Of a DNA stretch of 44,366 nt, positions 1 to 8,462 are shown piece after piece (positions within the stretch are counted from its first letter, which is position 1; every line of letters starts with the position of its first letter). A model generated the notes under the pieces. It searched no databases, was not told where the DNA came from, and saw only the letters and a list, made by a program, of their open reading frames with translations. Source of the stretch: Thermoplasmatota archaeon (GTDB taxonomy: Archaea; Thermoplasmatota; Penumbrarchaeia; Penumbrarchaeales; Penumbrarchaeaceae); contig JAFGLL010000069.1 in assembly GCA_016928095.1 (NCBI GenBank), positions 1-44,366 of the forward strand, given 5' to 3'. The position numbers were made by a program, and so were the translations under genes.

Positions 1-795
1 GATTACGATGAGGAGACCTACGAGGAGATCATGACGGTGGAATACAGTGATTACGACGTCTCCGGGTCCGCCGATATTACGGCCACCATGGATATGGAGT
101 TCGATCCACCCCTTGATCTCTTCAACTTCCCGATAGAGGTGGACGAGGAATGGATCGCGGGATCCAACGTCACCCTCTCTGGGACCTACCAGGGGACCAT
201 CGATGCCGATGGACTCCCCGAGGAGTTGTTATCTGATATGCTCGAGGAGAGCATGGCCTTCCCGATAATACTCGAGGAACTGGATACGGGCAGCGAGGAT
301 ATAAAGGACGGCATCATCCAGGAGCAGGTGGTCCCCTTGAGCATACCCCTCATGTGTACCGGGACCGAGATGGTTACGCTCTCCGACGGGTCATCTTCCG
401 AGGCCTACGTTATCCAGTTCGGGGAAGAGGAATATGTGGACCCCTATGATGATTATCTTCTGGATGATGATGACTATCTCTTCGAGGAGGAGGAAAGTTC
501 GGGGCTCTCGGGAATGAAGTTACTCTACTGCCCGGAGGAAGGCTTCTTCGTTTCAATGAAGATTGATAGCCTTGGAGAGGACCTCGGGATGGATGATCTG
601 CCCGGTTCGGTCGATTCCTTCGAGCTCGAGCCGATGAGCACGGATGATGCAGAAAAGAACATTGGCGCATACGACAAGGAGGGCTCCAGTGATGATGGTA
701 GTCTCCTCATCATCATCCTGATAGTGGCTGCGATCTTGGCCATCCTCCTGATATTGATTGTGGTGGTCGTTATAGTACTTCTCATGAGGAAGTAA
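1..795 (+). CDS. C-terminally anchored acidic surface protein, 5' end outside window
   Basis: The reading frame is open from the first base of the window, so the ATG at 31 is probably internal and the gene begins upstream. The visible 264 residues are very acidic, with runs of Asp, Glu and Tyr around residues 140-170, and end in one hydrophobic segment at about residues 234-261 followed by a short basic tail (MRK). This is the layout of a protein exposed outside the cell and held by a C-terminal membrane anchor. No catalytic motif or known domain is recognised. The next gene is convergent, so it gives no operon context. The coding call is firm because of the continuous frame and the anchor; the function is unknown. 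Confidence 0.8.
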   Translation, partial: DYDEETYEEIMTVEYSDYDVSGSADITATMDMEFDPPLDLFNFPIEVDEEWIAGSNVTLSGTYQGTIDADGLPEELLSDMLEESMAFPIILEELDTGSEDIKDGIIQEQVVPLSIPLMCTGTEMVTLSDGSSSEAYVIQFGEEEYVDPYDDYLLDDDDYLFEEEESSGLSGMKLLYCPEEGFFVSMKIDSLGEDLGMDDLPGSVDSFELEPMSTDDAEKNIGAYDKEGSSDDGSLLIIILIVAAILAILLILIVVVVIVLLMRK

Positions 796-826
796 GTGGA
801 CATAACGTACTATTCCTCACCCTTCC

Positions 827-2482
827 TCAGAAGCTCGGAGCGGGAATGAGGCACAGTGCAACCATCAGACCCGCATAGCCGATCATCGTGGTGATAGAGA
901 TCACCTGGGCTGCCAGGTTGATGATATTGCGCCCCTCCTCTTTCATCGACGTGCGACCGATCCACATGCTGACAGGAGCGAGAGGGAAAAAGAAAAGCCC
1001 CCCCAATGACAGAGAAAAGGCAAGCTTTGATTCATTCCTTCTACCGTGGTCTATACCGTTCCTCTCGACCACGTTCAGCCACTCGGGTCGGTACAGATAT
1101 TCCTTTGCATCGAGCCTTGCAGCCTGCCACCATCTTTTCCGGCCTTCTGTCCTTTCCCGTCTCCCGGGGAGAACCTTCTCTGCAATCTTTGCCATGCACC
1201 ATTCCATACCGCCCACATATTCCACCTTCTCCCATGCCCGAAGGACGATCTCCCAGAGCAGGAGTGTCATCGGCATCATGACCAGTACCGGTAGCCACCA
1301 CCCGATATTTTCGGGGTAAGGCCATTTCCCTGACACGAAAGGGAAAACACCCATCAGTGCCCGAGGTATGGCATCTATGAACTGGAATGTGTAGATGGAG
1401 AAGGCGACGTAACCGTACCTTCGGATGGAGAGGGTTCTTTTCCCGAATTCCCTCCCCCTCCCCCGGAATTCGACCAGCCTCAGGACCAGAAGGACCCCGG
1501 CGAGCTGACCCCCGGTGAGGAACAGGAACCACCAGAACCATAATGTGGGGTAAAGACCAGGGGGCTGGTAGAAATTATCCATCAAGCGTTCCGGGTCACC
1601 GATACCCAGGGCTATTACCACAACCGTGCCGATTAATCCCACCGATGCAAGTCCGACCCCGAAGAGGATACCGTTCCTGGGCATCTTCCTTGGGCAGTCC
1701 TTCTGGCAGAGATATATCCCGATGATGGACCCGATGAAGGTTATGGCCAGATAGGGGAAGAGTGGTTCGGGATTCCCACCCAGGGGAAACATGACAGCCT
1801 TCAGCAGGATATCCCATATGCTCGATTCCCCTATCACTGGATACTGGACATCGAGGCTCCCGACGATGGAGGATCCCCACTTCGCAAACGGATACCCCGG
1901 AACGATCATCCTAAGCGCCTTGTAGACCGGACCTGTCAAAGCGACGGACAGGACCGCAAGCAAAGCATAGACCCGGATGTTCCTTTTGATCTTGGCATGG
2001 CCTCCGTTCCTGGAGAGCAGCCCCTGCACTATACCGTTCACGATCACGCAGAAGGCGATCGTGTGGATCGTTTCCATGTGGAACCCTCGGTAAAGGATCG
2101 TCGTCCACCTGTCGAACTTACCCTCAACCGCATATCCCAGGAATGCATGGTATCCGATGGTGGACTCCACGAGCACAGCAGCCAGAAGCAGGAGCAACCC
2201 CCCTACTATCTGGAAGGTCATGACCTTCTTCCAGGACTTACCCCTCTCGAGGTTGCGGTACATCGAGATCATGTTGCCGATGGAGCTCACGAGGAGGAAG
2301 AAACCGGCCCATGCAGAGAAGTAGACAACTATCAGGAAGAACACAAGACCCACCATTGGAACCCCTTCCAGGTCCCCATCCTGGATCCAGCTACCGTCAT
2401 ACCATCTCATGATGACATGGAACATTATCATCATCCAGATGGCGAACCCGCGCATGAAGTCGATGCTCGAGAACCTTCTCAT
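827..2482 (-). CDS. multi-pass membrane protein, acyltransferase-like (DUF1624/YeiB type)
   Basis: A 551-residue integral membrane protein with about ten hydrophobic segments. It opens with RRFSSIDFMRGFAIWMMI followed by FHVIMRW; this 'SIDxxRGxAIxxMxxFH' start is typical of the DUF1624, heparan-alpha-glucosaminide N-acetyltransferase and YeiB-like families, which are thought to move acyl groups across the membrane. The Arg of the first motif and the His of FH are present. A basic, Trp- and Arg-rich cytoplasmic stretch lies near residues 430-480, before two last membrane segments. The ATG at 2482 follows a good ribosome site (GGGAGGAAGGG). A TATA-like ATTTAAAT near 2558 fits a promoter. The family call rests on the N-terminal motif; the substrate is not known. 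Confidence 0.72.
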   Translation of the reverse strand: MRRFSSIDFMRGFAIWMMIMFHVIMRWYDGSWIQDGDLEGVPMVGLVFFLIVVYFSAWAGFFLLVSSIGNMISMYRNLERGKSWKKVMTFQIVGGLLLLLAAVLVESTIGYHAFLGYAVEGKFDRWTTILYRGFHMETIHTIAFCVIVNGIVQGLLSRNGGHAKIKRNIRVYALLAVLSVALTGPVYKALRMIVPGYPFAKWGSSIVGSLDVQYPVIGESSIWDILLKAVMFPLGGNPEPLFPYLAITFIGSIIGIYLCQKDCPRKMPRNGILFGVGLASVGLIGTVVVIALGIGDPERLMDNFYQPPGLYPTLWFWWFLFLTGGQLAGVLLVLRLVEFRGRGREFGKRTLSIRRYGYVAFSIYTFQFIDAIPRALMGVFPFVSGKWPYPENIGWWLPVLVMMPMTLLLWEIVLRAWEKVEYVGGMEWCMAKIAEKVLPGRRERTEGRKRWWQAARLDAKEYLYRPEWLNVVERNGIDHGRRNESKLAFSLSLGGLFFFPLAPVSMWIGRTSMKEEGRNIINLAAQVISITTMIGYAGLMVALCLIPAPSF

Positions 2483-2716
2483 TGAACCCTTCCTCCCTGT
2501 TAGTTTTCACTCGCTGCTATACTTACAATGACCTCCCGAGGATTTGAGTAAATATGCGGATTTAAATCTTTGCAGGAACATCCCATTTTCGATCTGAATA
2601 TTTCCTGAACGGGCAGACCCTTCGAGGATCGATACCGATGAACCCGGGGGAGTCGGCGATCTCCAGGGATATGATGATCTCTTGACCTGTGCACTTAGGG
2701 AGACCATAAAGGGCTA

Positions 2717-3019
2717 CTAAAGGTCTTCCTGTATCTCTCCGGCCGAATCGACGACCCAGGAGACGTAGTCTGGCCCCATCTCGTTGAAGATCTTCTCCCG
2801 GATCTCGTCGGGTATGTACATATTGCTGAGCATGTATCCGAGGGTATCCTCCTCGTGGACCTTCCACAGGTGCAGGAAGAGCTCCTCTTCCACATCATTC
2901 CTGTCGCCCAAGAAGGTACGGGGGCAGAAAGGGCACTTCACGGAAACGGAGATATCCACTTCCGGATCGTCGATATCTTCCTCGACGCCCGAAAAGGGCT
3001 CGCTGTGCAACATGATCAT
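2717..3019 (-). CDS. small C2H2 zinc-finger-like protein
   Basis: About 100 residues with one likely zinc site: CPFC near residue 29 and HLWKVH near residue 51, i.e. a Cys2-His2 spacing with a longer than usual finger. The sequence on both sides is acidic. The second half, with IPDEIREKIFNEMG, looks helical. Start choice is unclear: GTG 3022, ATG 3019 and ATG 3013 are in frame, with GGTGAT just upstream. It is transcribed away from the dUTPase-family gene and shares a 90-base upstream region with it. It could bind nucleic acid or a protein partner; the sequence does not decide. Single C2H2-like fingers are common in archaeal small proteins. Confidence 0.65.
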   Translation of the reverse strand: MIMLHSEPFSGVEEDIDDPEVDISVSVKCPFCPRTFLGDRNDVEEELFLHLWKVHEEDTLGYMLSNMYIPDEIREKIFNEMGPDYVSWVVDSAGEIQEDL

Positions 3020-3077
3020 CACCGGGGTTATGCGTCAAAGCTCGCTACTACAAAAGCATTGCGAAGGCGAACAGAAA

Positions 3078-3085
3078 AGATATTA
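3078..3085 (+). promoter_or_regulatory. TATA-like box for the dUTPase-family operon
   Basis: AGATATTA lies 26-33 bases before the ATG at 3111. No Shine-Dalgarno match precedes that ATG, so the transcript is probably leaderless or nearly so. This is inferred from spacing only. Confidence 0.4.
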
Positions 3086-3110
3086 CTCATGGTCCCCCTA
3101 GACCCTTTTC

Positions 3111-3602
3111 ATGGTAGTCCTTTCAGACCATGATATCGTTTCCCGGCTGGAGAGGGGGGCCATGAGGATAGAACCGTTCAGGGAGAGGAACCTGACCCCG
3201 AACGGATATGACCTCACCATATCGGAGGTATATACCAGGAACCCGGAGGGGAAGGTCACCATCGGCCAGGTCTACCTGGCGCCCGGAGATTGGTGCCTTG
3301 TATCGACCGGGGAGTTCCTGGAGATACCCCCCGACCTGTGCGGTAATCTCTGGATGAGGTCCTCGTTCATCAGGAAGGGGCTGACAGGCGGGTTCGGTGT
3401 TGTCGATGCGGGTTTCAAGGGAACACTGACCTTCTCCGTGACGAACCTCGGTCCGGAGGGGGTCTCACTTCCCATCGGGGAGAGGATCTGCCAGCTTGTC
3501 CTTGTCAAACTCTCGTCCAGCCCTCAACAGCTTTACGAGGACCGTTCGGGGACCTACCAGGGGCAGACAGGGGTCACGCTCGACGGGGGAAGGCATGTTT
3601 GA
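3111..3602 (+). CDS. dCTP deaminase/dUTPase family protein, probably dUTP diphosphatase
   Basis: A 163-residue trimeric-fold nucleotide hydrolase of the DCD/DUT superfamily. Visible motifs are RSS at residues 83-85, GVVDAGFKGTLTFSVTN at 96-112, GERICQLVLV at 123-132 and a C-terminal YQGQTG. The N-terminal layout and YQGQTG resemble archaeal dCTP deaminases. The third motif, however, reads like dUTPase (GxxDxxYxGxLxxSVxN): Asp99 is kept, and the position of the glutamate that deaminates dCTP in Escherichia coli Dcd is Ser109. Hydrolysis of dUTP to dUMP without deamination is therefore the more likely activity. It is the first gene of a tight plus-strand operon and its stop overlaps the next start. 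Confidence 0.85.
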   Translation: MVVLSDHDIVSRLERGAMRIEPFRERNLTPNGYDLTISEVYTRNPEGKVTIGQVYLAPGDWCLVSTGEFLEIPPDLCGNLWMRSSFIRKGLTGGFGVVDAGFKGTLTFSVTNLGPEGVSLPIGERICQLVLVKLSSSPQQLYEDRSGTYQGQTGVTLDGGRHV

Positions 3603-3961
3603 AGGGGACTGTCTGCAGGAAGCATGGATGCAGCTTCTGCTGCATAGGGACGGAGATGCCACTGACCCGTGAGGATGTTGAACGCCTCCTCGCTTCCGGC
3701 AGGAGCGAGTTCTATGATGAGGACACGAGGCAGCTTCGGAACATCGATGGGAGATGTGTTTTCCTGTCGCCCGAAGGAAGCTGCACGGTCTATGACATAC
3801 GCCCAAGGGGGTGCAGATCGTTCCCTTTGATAATGTCGGTCCCGTCCATGGAGCCGCTCTTCGATGACGAATGTCCCCACAGGTCCGAGTTCACATTCGA
3901 GCCGGAGGATGTACTTGAATTGAAGGAACTTGTAGAGACCTTGCTGGAGGAAGAAGCCTGA
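3599..3961 (+). CDS. YkgJ-family cysteine-cluster protein
   Basis: A 120-residue protein with a cysteine cluster near the N terminus, Cys6-x4-Cys11-x2-Cys14-Cys15, and further cysteines in the motif YDIRPRGCRSFP (around residue 72) and in DDECPH (around residue 92). This pattern is that of the YkgJ/UPF0153 family, predicted zinc- or iron-sulfur-binding proteins of unsettled function. Translation starts at TTG 3599, inside the TTGA that also holds the stop of the upstream gene, so the two are translationally coupled. The next gene follows at once. In this operon a cluster-binding protein beside a ThiI-like domain could be linked to sulfur or cluster chemistry, but that is inference. Confidence 0.82.
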   Translation: MKGTVCRKHGCSFCCIGTEMPLTREDVERLLASGRSEFYDEDTRQLRNIDGRCVFLSPEGSCTVYDIRPRGCRSFPLIMSVPSMEPLFDDECPHRSEFTFEPEDVLELKELVETLLEEEA

Positions 3962-4590
3962 GGTACATCTCATTGATGTCGGGGGGGATAGATTCTCCGG
4001 TGGCAACCCACCTGATGCTGAGAGCGGGTGCCGATATCAGGATACTTAACATGGACCCACGTCCGTTGGGAGGGGACGACGAGATGGAAAAGGTGAACGA
4101 GCTGGCTTCCCATCTGGAGCGGCAGTACCCCGGCAGGGTCCGATTATATCGGGCTCCCCATGGCATTTTCCTGACGGCCTTCAAGGAGAGATCGGACCCG
4201 AGGTATACCTGCGTACTCTGCAAGAAGGCCATGCTTGAACTTGCGGACCTTCTGTGCGATAGATGGGACCTTGATGGTATAGTAATGGGGGATTCCATGG
4301 GGCAGGTAGCTTCCCAGACACTTCATAATATGGCCGCAGTAAGTGCGGGTGTTAGGCATCCGATCATCCGGCCTCTCATAGGGTTCGACAAGGTGGAGAT
4401 CGAGAATATTGGTAAGGAGATCGGGACCTTCAGCATATCCATCAGGCGGACCTCGGGATGTATTGCTGCCCCCAGATATCCAATAACAAGGGCGGATGCT
4501 CTCTTTCTCCAAAGGGGATCGGACAAGGCCGGGCTTCCTGAACTGATGGAGGAAGTAATTGCACGGGTCGAGGAGGTCCGCCTCCGTTAG
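3958..4590 (+). CDS. stand-alone ThiI-type PP-loop domain (tRNA sulfurtransferase-like)
   Basis: About 210 residues with the PP-loop ATP-pyrophosphatase signature SGGIDSPVA, as in ThiI, which adenylates tRNA U8 for 4-thiouridine formation. A CxxC (YTCVLCKK) and a later SGCIAAP cysteine match the three-cysteine layout of archaeal ThiI proteins thought to carry an iron-sulfur cluster. The N-terminal ferredoxin-like and THUMP tRNA-binding domains of full ThiI are absent. The TTG 3973 and ATG 3976 starts would remove the beta strand before the P-loop. A CTG at 3958, overlapping the previous stop as CTGA and seven bases after GGAGG (3946-3950), restores RYISLMSGGIDS and fits better. No upstream in-frame ATG exists after the stop at 3916. 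Confidence 0.8.
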   Translation: MRYISLMSGGIDSPVATHLMLRAGADIRILNMDPRPLGGDDEMEKVNELASHLERQYPGRVRLYRAPHGIFLTAFKERSDPRYTCVLCKKAMLELADLLCDRWDLDGIVMGDSMGQVASQTLHNMAAVSAGVRHPIIRPLIGFDKVEIENIGKEIGTFSISIRRTSGCIAAPRYPITRADALFLQRGSDKAGLPELMEEVIARVEEVRLR

Positions 4591-4632
4591 CGTTAAAATC
4601 CACGAGTGACATACCAGGTGCAGGTGAGGAAC

Positions 4633-4989
4633 ATGGACTATGCCGAATGCAAGATCTGTCAGAACGGTGTCCTTCTGCCTTTCACCGGACCCCAGGGGCA
4701 CACGGTCTATTTTTGTACAAGCTGCGGATCGAGGTTCTCGGGATACCAGGAGGAACCCATGTTCGATGATGTACCGGTCTTCTCCCAGATGGCAACCTAT
4801 CTGGTGTCCGATTCCCTTGAAACGGGGGAACCCTTCAGCACAGGGGAGGTCCACAACTCCTACCGAGCAATACTGGACCAGAATCCCCCCCTTTCCATGG
4901 GGTCGACCATCCCGGAATGCGATTATTGCTCCAGGGACCTTCTCATGGAGTGCGAACACCTGGATATATGCTGGCTCCCCACTTTGTGA
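4633..4989 (+). CDS. zinc-ribbon-like hypothetical protein
   Basis: A 118-residue protein with two paired-cysteine sites: CKIC and CTSC in the first 35 residues form a zinc-ribbon-like unit, and CDYC with a further CEHLDIC near the C terminus may form another. No known enzyme motif is seen between them. The chosen start is ATG 4633, just after GGTGAGG at 4623-4629; an in-frame GTG at 4606 is possible. It is the last gene of the plus-strand operon, 42 bases after the ThiI-like gene, and converges on the DUF531 gene. A role in metal binding or as a small adaptor is plausible; the sequence shows no more. Confidence 0.7.
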   Translation: MDYAECKICQNGVLLPFTGPQGHTVYFCTSCGSRFSGYQEEPMFDDVPVFSQMATYLVSDSLETGEPFSTGEVHNSYRAILDQNPPLSMGSTIPECDYCSRDLLMECEHLDICWLPTL

Positions 4990-4996
4990 AGGTCTT

Positions 4997-5548
4997 CTAT
5001 CGGGGCCGTGTCATCTCCAGGTAGGTCATGATCCTTGCGGGAGCAGCCCCGATGGCGGTACAGGTTTCCAGGCTCACTCCCTTTGTCGTAAGGTCCATGT
5101 GATGTTCACCCATGCTCATGACCTTTTCCGGAAGGCCTCTCGGGCCCAATCCGAACAGCAGGAGTATCGATCGCCCATCCCTCAGCATCAGGGAGACATC
5201 GCGCGGTGAAACGGATATCCTGCCGTCAGGCCTCCTTGTGGCGATCACCACCTTTCCGAGCTGTGGTGGAAATCCCCCCTTTGGAAAAGGGAAATGATTG
5301 AATCGTCCTTCTTCCGCAAGTTTGACGATCCAATCCCCGCCCTGTCCTATGGAGGTCGTGGTAACGAGCCATTCGGCGATCTCCCGCGGGGTATGCAGGT
5401 CGGGATCGAACGGAAACCCGAAGACAGCAAGATTGCATTCGAAGGCCGCAGCTACCGGGGCTGCCCTGGCAAGTGCACGTCTGTGGGCTTCCGCCAGCTT
5501 GATAGGGTCCAGCGAGTTATACAGCCCCAGGGTCAATCTGCCGGTCAT
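4997..5548 (-). CDS. DUF531 family archaeal protein
   Basis: A 183-residue protein that I recognise as the archaeal DUF531 family from its opening (RLTLGLYNSLDPIKLAEAHR), the segment FECNLAVFGFPFD and the glycine-rich LLLFGLGPRGLP. The alternating hydrophobic strands and Gly-rich loop near the C terminus suggest an alpha/beta fold such as a SPOUT-like or P-loop-like fold, but no function is established. The ATG at 5548 lies seven bases after AGGGGG and within the end of the rRNA methyltransferase gene, overlapping it by 32 bases. The longer GTG/ATG start near 5569 is less likely. The tight overlap with rlmE and the RPA genes suggests a role in RNA or DNA metabolism. Confidence 0.78.
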   Translation of the reverse strand: MTGRLTLGLYNSLDPIKLAEAHRRALARAAPVAAAFECNLAVFGFPFDPDLHTPREIAEWLVTTTSIGQGGDWIVKLAEEGRFNHFPFPKGGFPPQLGKVVIATRRPDGRISVSPRDVSLMLRDGRSILLLFGLGPRGLPEKVMSMGEHHMDLTTKGVSLETCTAIGAAPARIMTYLEMTRPR

Positions 5549-6143
5549 CCTTCTTCCCCCTGAACGCAATGAAGATCTCTATGGACCTTTGAAGGGAGGA
5601 GCGCGGTTTCATCCGGTCGATGCTGCTGTACTGAGGACCGAACTCATCAATAAGCTCCTCCACCTCGGACCCCTGGAACATCTTTACCAGAACGCTGCCC
5701 CTTTTCCGGAGCACCCTGGAAGCTATCGTCAGGACCGCCCATGATAGCGCCAGGGTCCTGCCACGGTCCAGGGTCCTGTTGCCGGAGAGCTTCGGTGCTG
5801 CATCGGATATCACCGCATCAAACTCTCTGCAGATATTGAGCACCTTCTCCAGAACCAGGGGGTCCTCGATGTCACCCGGGATGAACTTCACCCCATCCAG
5901 GGCATCCATCGGAACAAGGTCCACGGCGACAACCACACCACCAGGACCCACCGTCTCCAATGCTACCTTGCTCCACCCACCGGGAGAAGCTCCGATGTCA
6001 AGTACTCTGGACCCGGTGGTGATGATATGGAGCCTTGAGTTCATCTCCTTTAGCTTGTAGGCAGCCCTGGACCCGTATCCTTCAGCACGTGCTTTTCGGT
6101 AGTAGGGATCGCGTTTCCTCTGCCTTATCCAATCCTTGGTCAA
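5517..6143 (-). CDS. rlmE: 23S rRNA 2'-O-ribose uridine methyltransferase (RlmE/FtsJ)
   Basis: A 208-residue SAM-dependent methyltransferase of the RrmJ/FtsJ family that modifies the A-loop uridine of large-subunit rRNA. The SAM-binding motif VLDIGASPGGWSKVA is at about 47-61. The K-D-K-E catalytic tetrad is complete: Lys30 in SRAAYKL, Asp114 in VISDAAPK, Lys154 in VLVKMFQG and Glu189 in SIEIFIAF. The length is normal for a prokaryotic member. Translation starts at TTG 6143 after GAGGGG, nine bases downstream of the RPA-associated gene's stop, so it belongs to the same minus-strand operon. The function call is firm; paralogues acting on tRNA exist, but the architecture fits the rRNA enzyme. 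Confidence 0.93.
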   Translation of the reverse strand: MTKDWIRQRKRDPYYRKARAEGYGSRAAYKLKEMNSRLHIITTGSRVLDIGASPGGWSKVALETVGPGGVVVAVDLVPMDALDGVKFIPGDIEDPLVLEKVLNICREFDAVISDAAPKLSGNRTLDRGRTLALSWAVLTIASRVLRKRGSVLVKMFQGSEVEELIDEFGPQYSSIDRMKPRSSLQRSIEIFIAFRGKKDDRQIDPGAV

Positions 6144-6152
6144 TGAAGCCCC

Positions 6153-7046
6153 TCATATGGGTTTGATTATCCCTATCGTCGGCTCGTAGATCTGACCCTC
6201 GTCCAGTAGCTCCTGGATGGTCTCCTCGAGCTGTATCTTGTCGATCCCGCTCTTCTCGCATCTGGCGATTATGTCGCGGTAGAGGGCGCCCTTCTCCCCA
6301 GATACATCGTTGATGATCTTTAGGATCTGTTCCTTCAGGTCCGCATTGTTCTTATCATCCTTTTCGATGTTTAGTTGGGGAACCTCCCGGTCCGCGGTCC
6401 CCGGCCCTATGCTCTTACCATCGCTTTCCAGTACCATGTCCAGGGCTGTCCTGACCCCTTCTTTGTATGGGGACAGGTCGAAGTTGCCGTAAAGACCGAC
6501 GGCATTCACCCCGGACTCAGCGGTCCTTTTCGGGTGCCCCTTCTCCATGAGCGAGTCGATGGATGGTTGTTCCTCCTCCATGGCGTCCTTGACCGCTCTC
6601 AACCTCTCCATGGTGAACCTGGATGTCTCCACGATCCAACGATCCCTCTGCGGTATATCCACAGGGAATACAGCTTCGGGCTTGACGGAGGCATAGAAAG
6701 TACCGTCCTCCTTCACGAAGGTCCGGACCTTGCCCACCACCCCCACAAGTGTGGGGGGGTCCAACCCGGCGATCATGTTGATGGCCTGAGGCTGGTACTG
6801 CCCGGCATAAAGATAGAACGTTCCCGTGGGATCCCTGACCTCCACCCGGTACTGCGGGGAGTCGTCCGAACCGGTATTGCTCTTGGTCATCATCACACCA
6901 ACGAAGTAGACGCGGTTCACTGTTGCACCAAGTGGTGTGATGATGTAATTCGGGGCGTTCTCCTCCAGACCCTTGTCCTCGTGCTGGGACCTGTTGTACT
7001 CCACTGCGAAGACCCTTCTAGCAACCTCCCTCATCCTTGCCATCAT
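6153..7046 (-). CDS. RPA-associated OB-fold protein (COG3390 type)
   Basis: A 297-residue partner of replication protein A. The first 150 residues hold an OB-fold with strands such as RVYFVGVMMTK, YRVEVRDPTGTFYLYAGQY and LVGVVGKVRTF, as in the COG3390 (RPA32-like) proteins that archaea encode beside RPA. A long charged linker follows, and the last 65 residues (LKEQILKIINDVSGEKGALYRDII and on) look like a winged helix, also seen at the end of eukaryotic RPA32. Its ATG overlaps the stop of the RPA gene as ATGA, so the pair is translationally coupled. The product probably binds single-stranded DNA together with the upstream gene product. Confidence 0.86.
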   Translation of the reverse strand: MMARMREVARRVFAVEYNRSQHEDKGLEENAPNYIITPLGATVNRVYFVGVMMTKSNTGSDDSPQYRVEVRDPTGTFYLYAGQYQPQAINMIAGLDPPTLVGVVGKVRTFVKEDGTFYASVKPEAVFPVDIPQRDRWIVETSRFTMERLRAVKDAMEEEQPSIDSLMEKGHPKRTAESGVNAVGLYGNFDLSPYKEGVRTALDMVLESDGKSIGPGTADREVPQLNIEKDDKNNADLKEQILKIINDVSGEKGALYRDIIARCEKSGIDKIQLEETIQELLDEGQIYEPTIGIIKPI

Positions 7047-8341
7047 AACACCTCCAGAGAATCCATGAGGGTCCGTGCCTCCTCCCTATCATCGGACTCA
7101 CGCAGGTTGAGCTGGGCCGGTAGTACGGTCGGGCCGAAATCGTCCCTTATCACATTCCCCCTCATAACATATTCCTGGCCCAGCAATCTTCGGTCGAGCT
7201 CCTCAATGATCTTCCTGTCATCATCGCGGAACTTATCTACGCATTCGGAAACCTTGCGGTCCAGTATCTGTTCGGTTATCTCAGTGTTCAGTATGGCGAA
7301 GAGGGCGCCAGTACCATCATCCAGGACCACCTTCGTCCTGAGGTCAGCGACCCCGGTCTGCTGTCCGTGAAGGGAGCAGCTCCCGTTGACCAAAGCCCTG
7401 TTGCATTCGGGGCATCTGAAGATCAGCCCCGATCCCTCCCGGATCTCTATTATCGTCCCGGTTATCTCGATGTCAGTGGCCCCGGCATTGATAAGGTCCT
7501 CGGCGAATAGGCGGGGTGTCTTCATCACATCGAAATCCACCCCCTTTTCCTTCTGGACCTCTGCCCTCTCGTCGAAGTTGATCTGGGGTATTCCCCTCCA
7601 ATCCTTGACATAGGCCCCTCTTATCGTCAAGGCATCCCCGATGTCAAAACCGAAATCGGACCAGGATGTGAAACGGACCCTCTTGGTATCATCGGCAAGC
7701 ATTCCGTCATAGATGTTCTTCTTGCCCTTGTCGGTCTCTATCGTCCTCTTCTCAAGGTCCATCACCTTGGCCGTGATCTGGATGTTGCCCATTCCAGGTC
7801 TGACATCCTTCAGCTTCAGCTCCAGGAGGTTGCCGAACCGGGGTAGCTTGGTAACATCCAATCCCGACAGAGATCCGTTTGGGGCATCCTCGACCTTGGT
7901 GTAGAGTCCAAGGTTGATCTCGACCTCCCCTCTGAAGGTCTTGGCCGAAGCCCCCTTGATCAGGTATGTTGACCCCTTATCGAGCATCTGCCCTTCCCAG
8001 GATACGAACCTTCTTATCATCGTATCATCGGCAATGAGGCCCGTTACCAGTGTTCTGTCACCGTTCTGCGTCTTCTGTTCCCTCTCTTTGGAGGAGAGGC
8101 ATCTGACGATCAGGTCAACGTTCATCTCTCCGCCCTTGAGTTCCCCGAGCTTTTTCTCGCCTGCGGACGCGAATGTCGCTGGTGTCCCTCCAAACTTGCG
8201 GATTATGGCCTTCTTCGCTTCCAGGGGTACGATCCCGTAGCGAAGGTATCTGTCCAATTCTGTTCTCAGTCTTTCCTCTTCTATTTCCGGAAGCGCCTCC
8301 TTTATCTCTCGGATAATAGGCGCGATCTGTTCTGGGTCCAT
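7043..8341 (-). CDS. replication protein A, single-stranded DNA-binding protein
   Basis: A 432-residue archaeal RPA. After an N-terminal helical region (residues 1-60) there are three OB-fold units, marked by repeated segments such as LVTGLIADDTMIRRFVSWEG, VRFTSWSDFGFDIGDALTIRG and IEITGTIIEIREGSG. A zinc-binding loop near residue 315, CPECNRAL with a later CSLHG, lies within the last OB-fold, as in RPA70-like proteins. The protein coats single-stranded DNA in replication and repair. ATG 8341 follows GAGGAGG by six bases, so the GTG at 8356 is rejected. It leads an operon of RPA, its partner, rlmE and the DUF531 gene. Confidence 0.93.
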   Translation of the reverse strand: MDPEQIAPIIREIKEALPEIEEERLRTELDRYLRYGIVPLEAKKAIIRKFGGTPATFASAGEKKLGELKGGEMNVDLIVRCLSSKEREQKTQNGDRTLVTGLIADDTMIRRFVSWEGQMLDKGSTYLIKGASAKTFRGEVEINLGLYTKVEDAPNGSLSGLDVTKLPRFGNLLELKLKDVRPGMGNIQITAKVMDLEKRTIETDKGKKNIYDGMLADDTKRVRFTSWSDFGFDIGDALTIRGAYVKDWRGIPQINFDERAEVQKEKGVDFDVMKTPRLFAEDLINAGATDIEITGTIIEIREGSGLIFRCPECNRALVNGSCSLHGQQTGVADLRTKVVLDDGTGALFAILNTEITEQILDRKVSECVDKFRDDDRKIIEELDRRLLGQEYVMRGNVIRDDFGPTVLPAQLNLRESDDREEARTLMDSLEVL

Positions 8342-8462
8342 GGAACCCCTCCTCACCCCAGGGGGTGGATTGCTCGTATGACAGTAGAGGGATAAAAGTG
8401 TTCCTTAAGCTCCCTCCGGGATGGGTTCTCCACGGGTCTTTACGATCAGGGAAACCCCAGGA

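Noticed and set aside
1997-2485. Plus-strand 162-codon frame inside the acyltransferase-like gene
   Set aside because: It is rich in His and charged residues without a fold pattern, whereas the opposite strand encodes a clear multi-pass protein.
6375-7370. Plus-strand 331-codon frame opposite the RPA genes
   Set aside because: It spans the junction of two well-supported minus-strand genes and is His/Gly/Leu-rich antisense; length alone is not evidence in GC-rich DNA.
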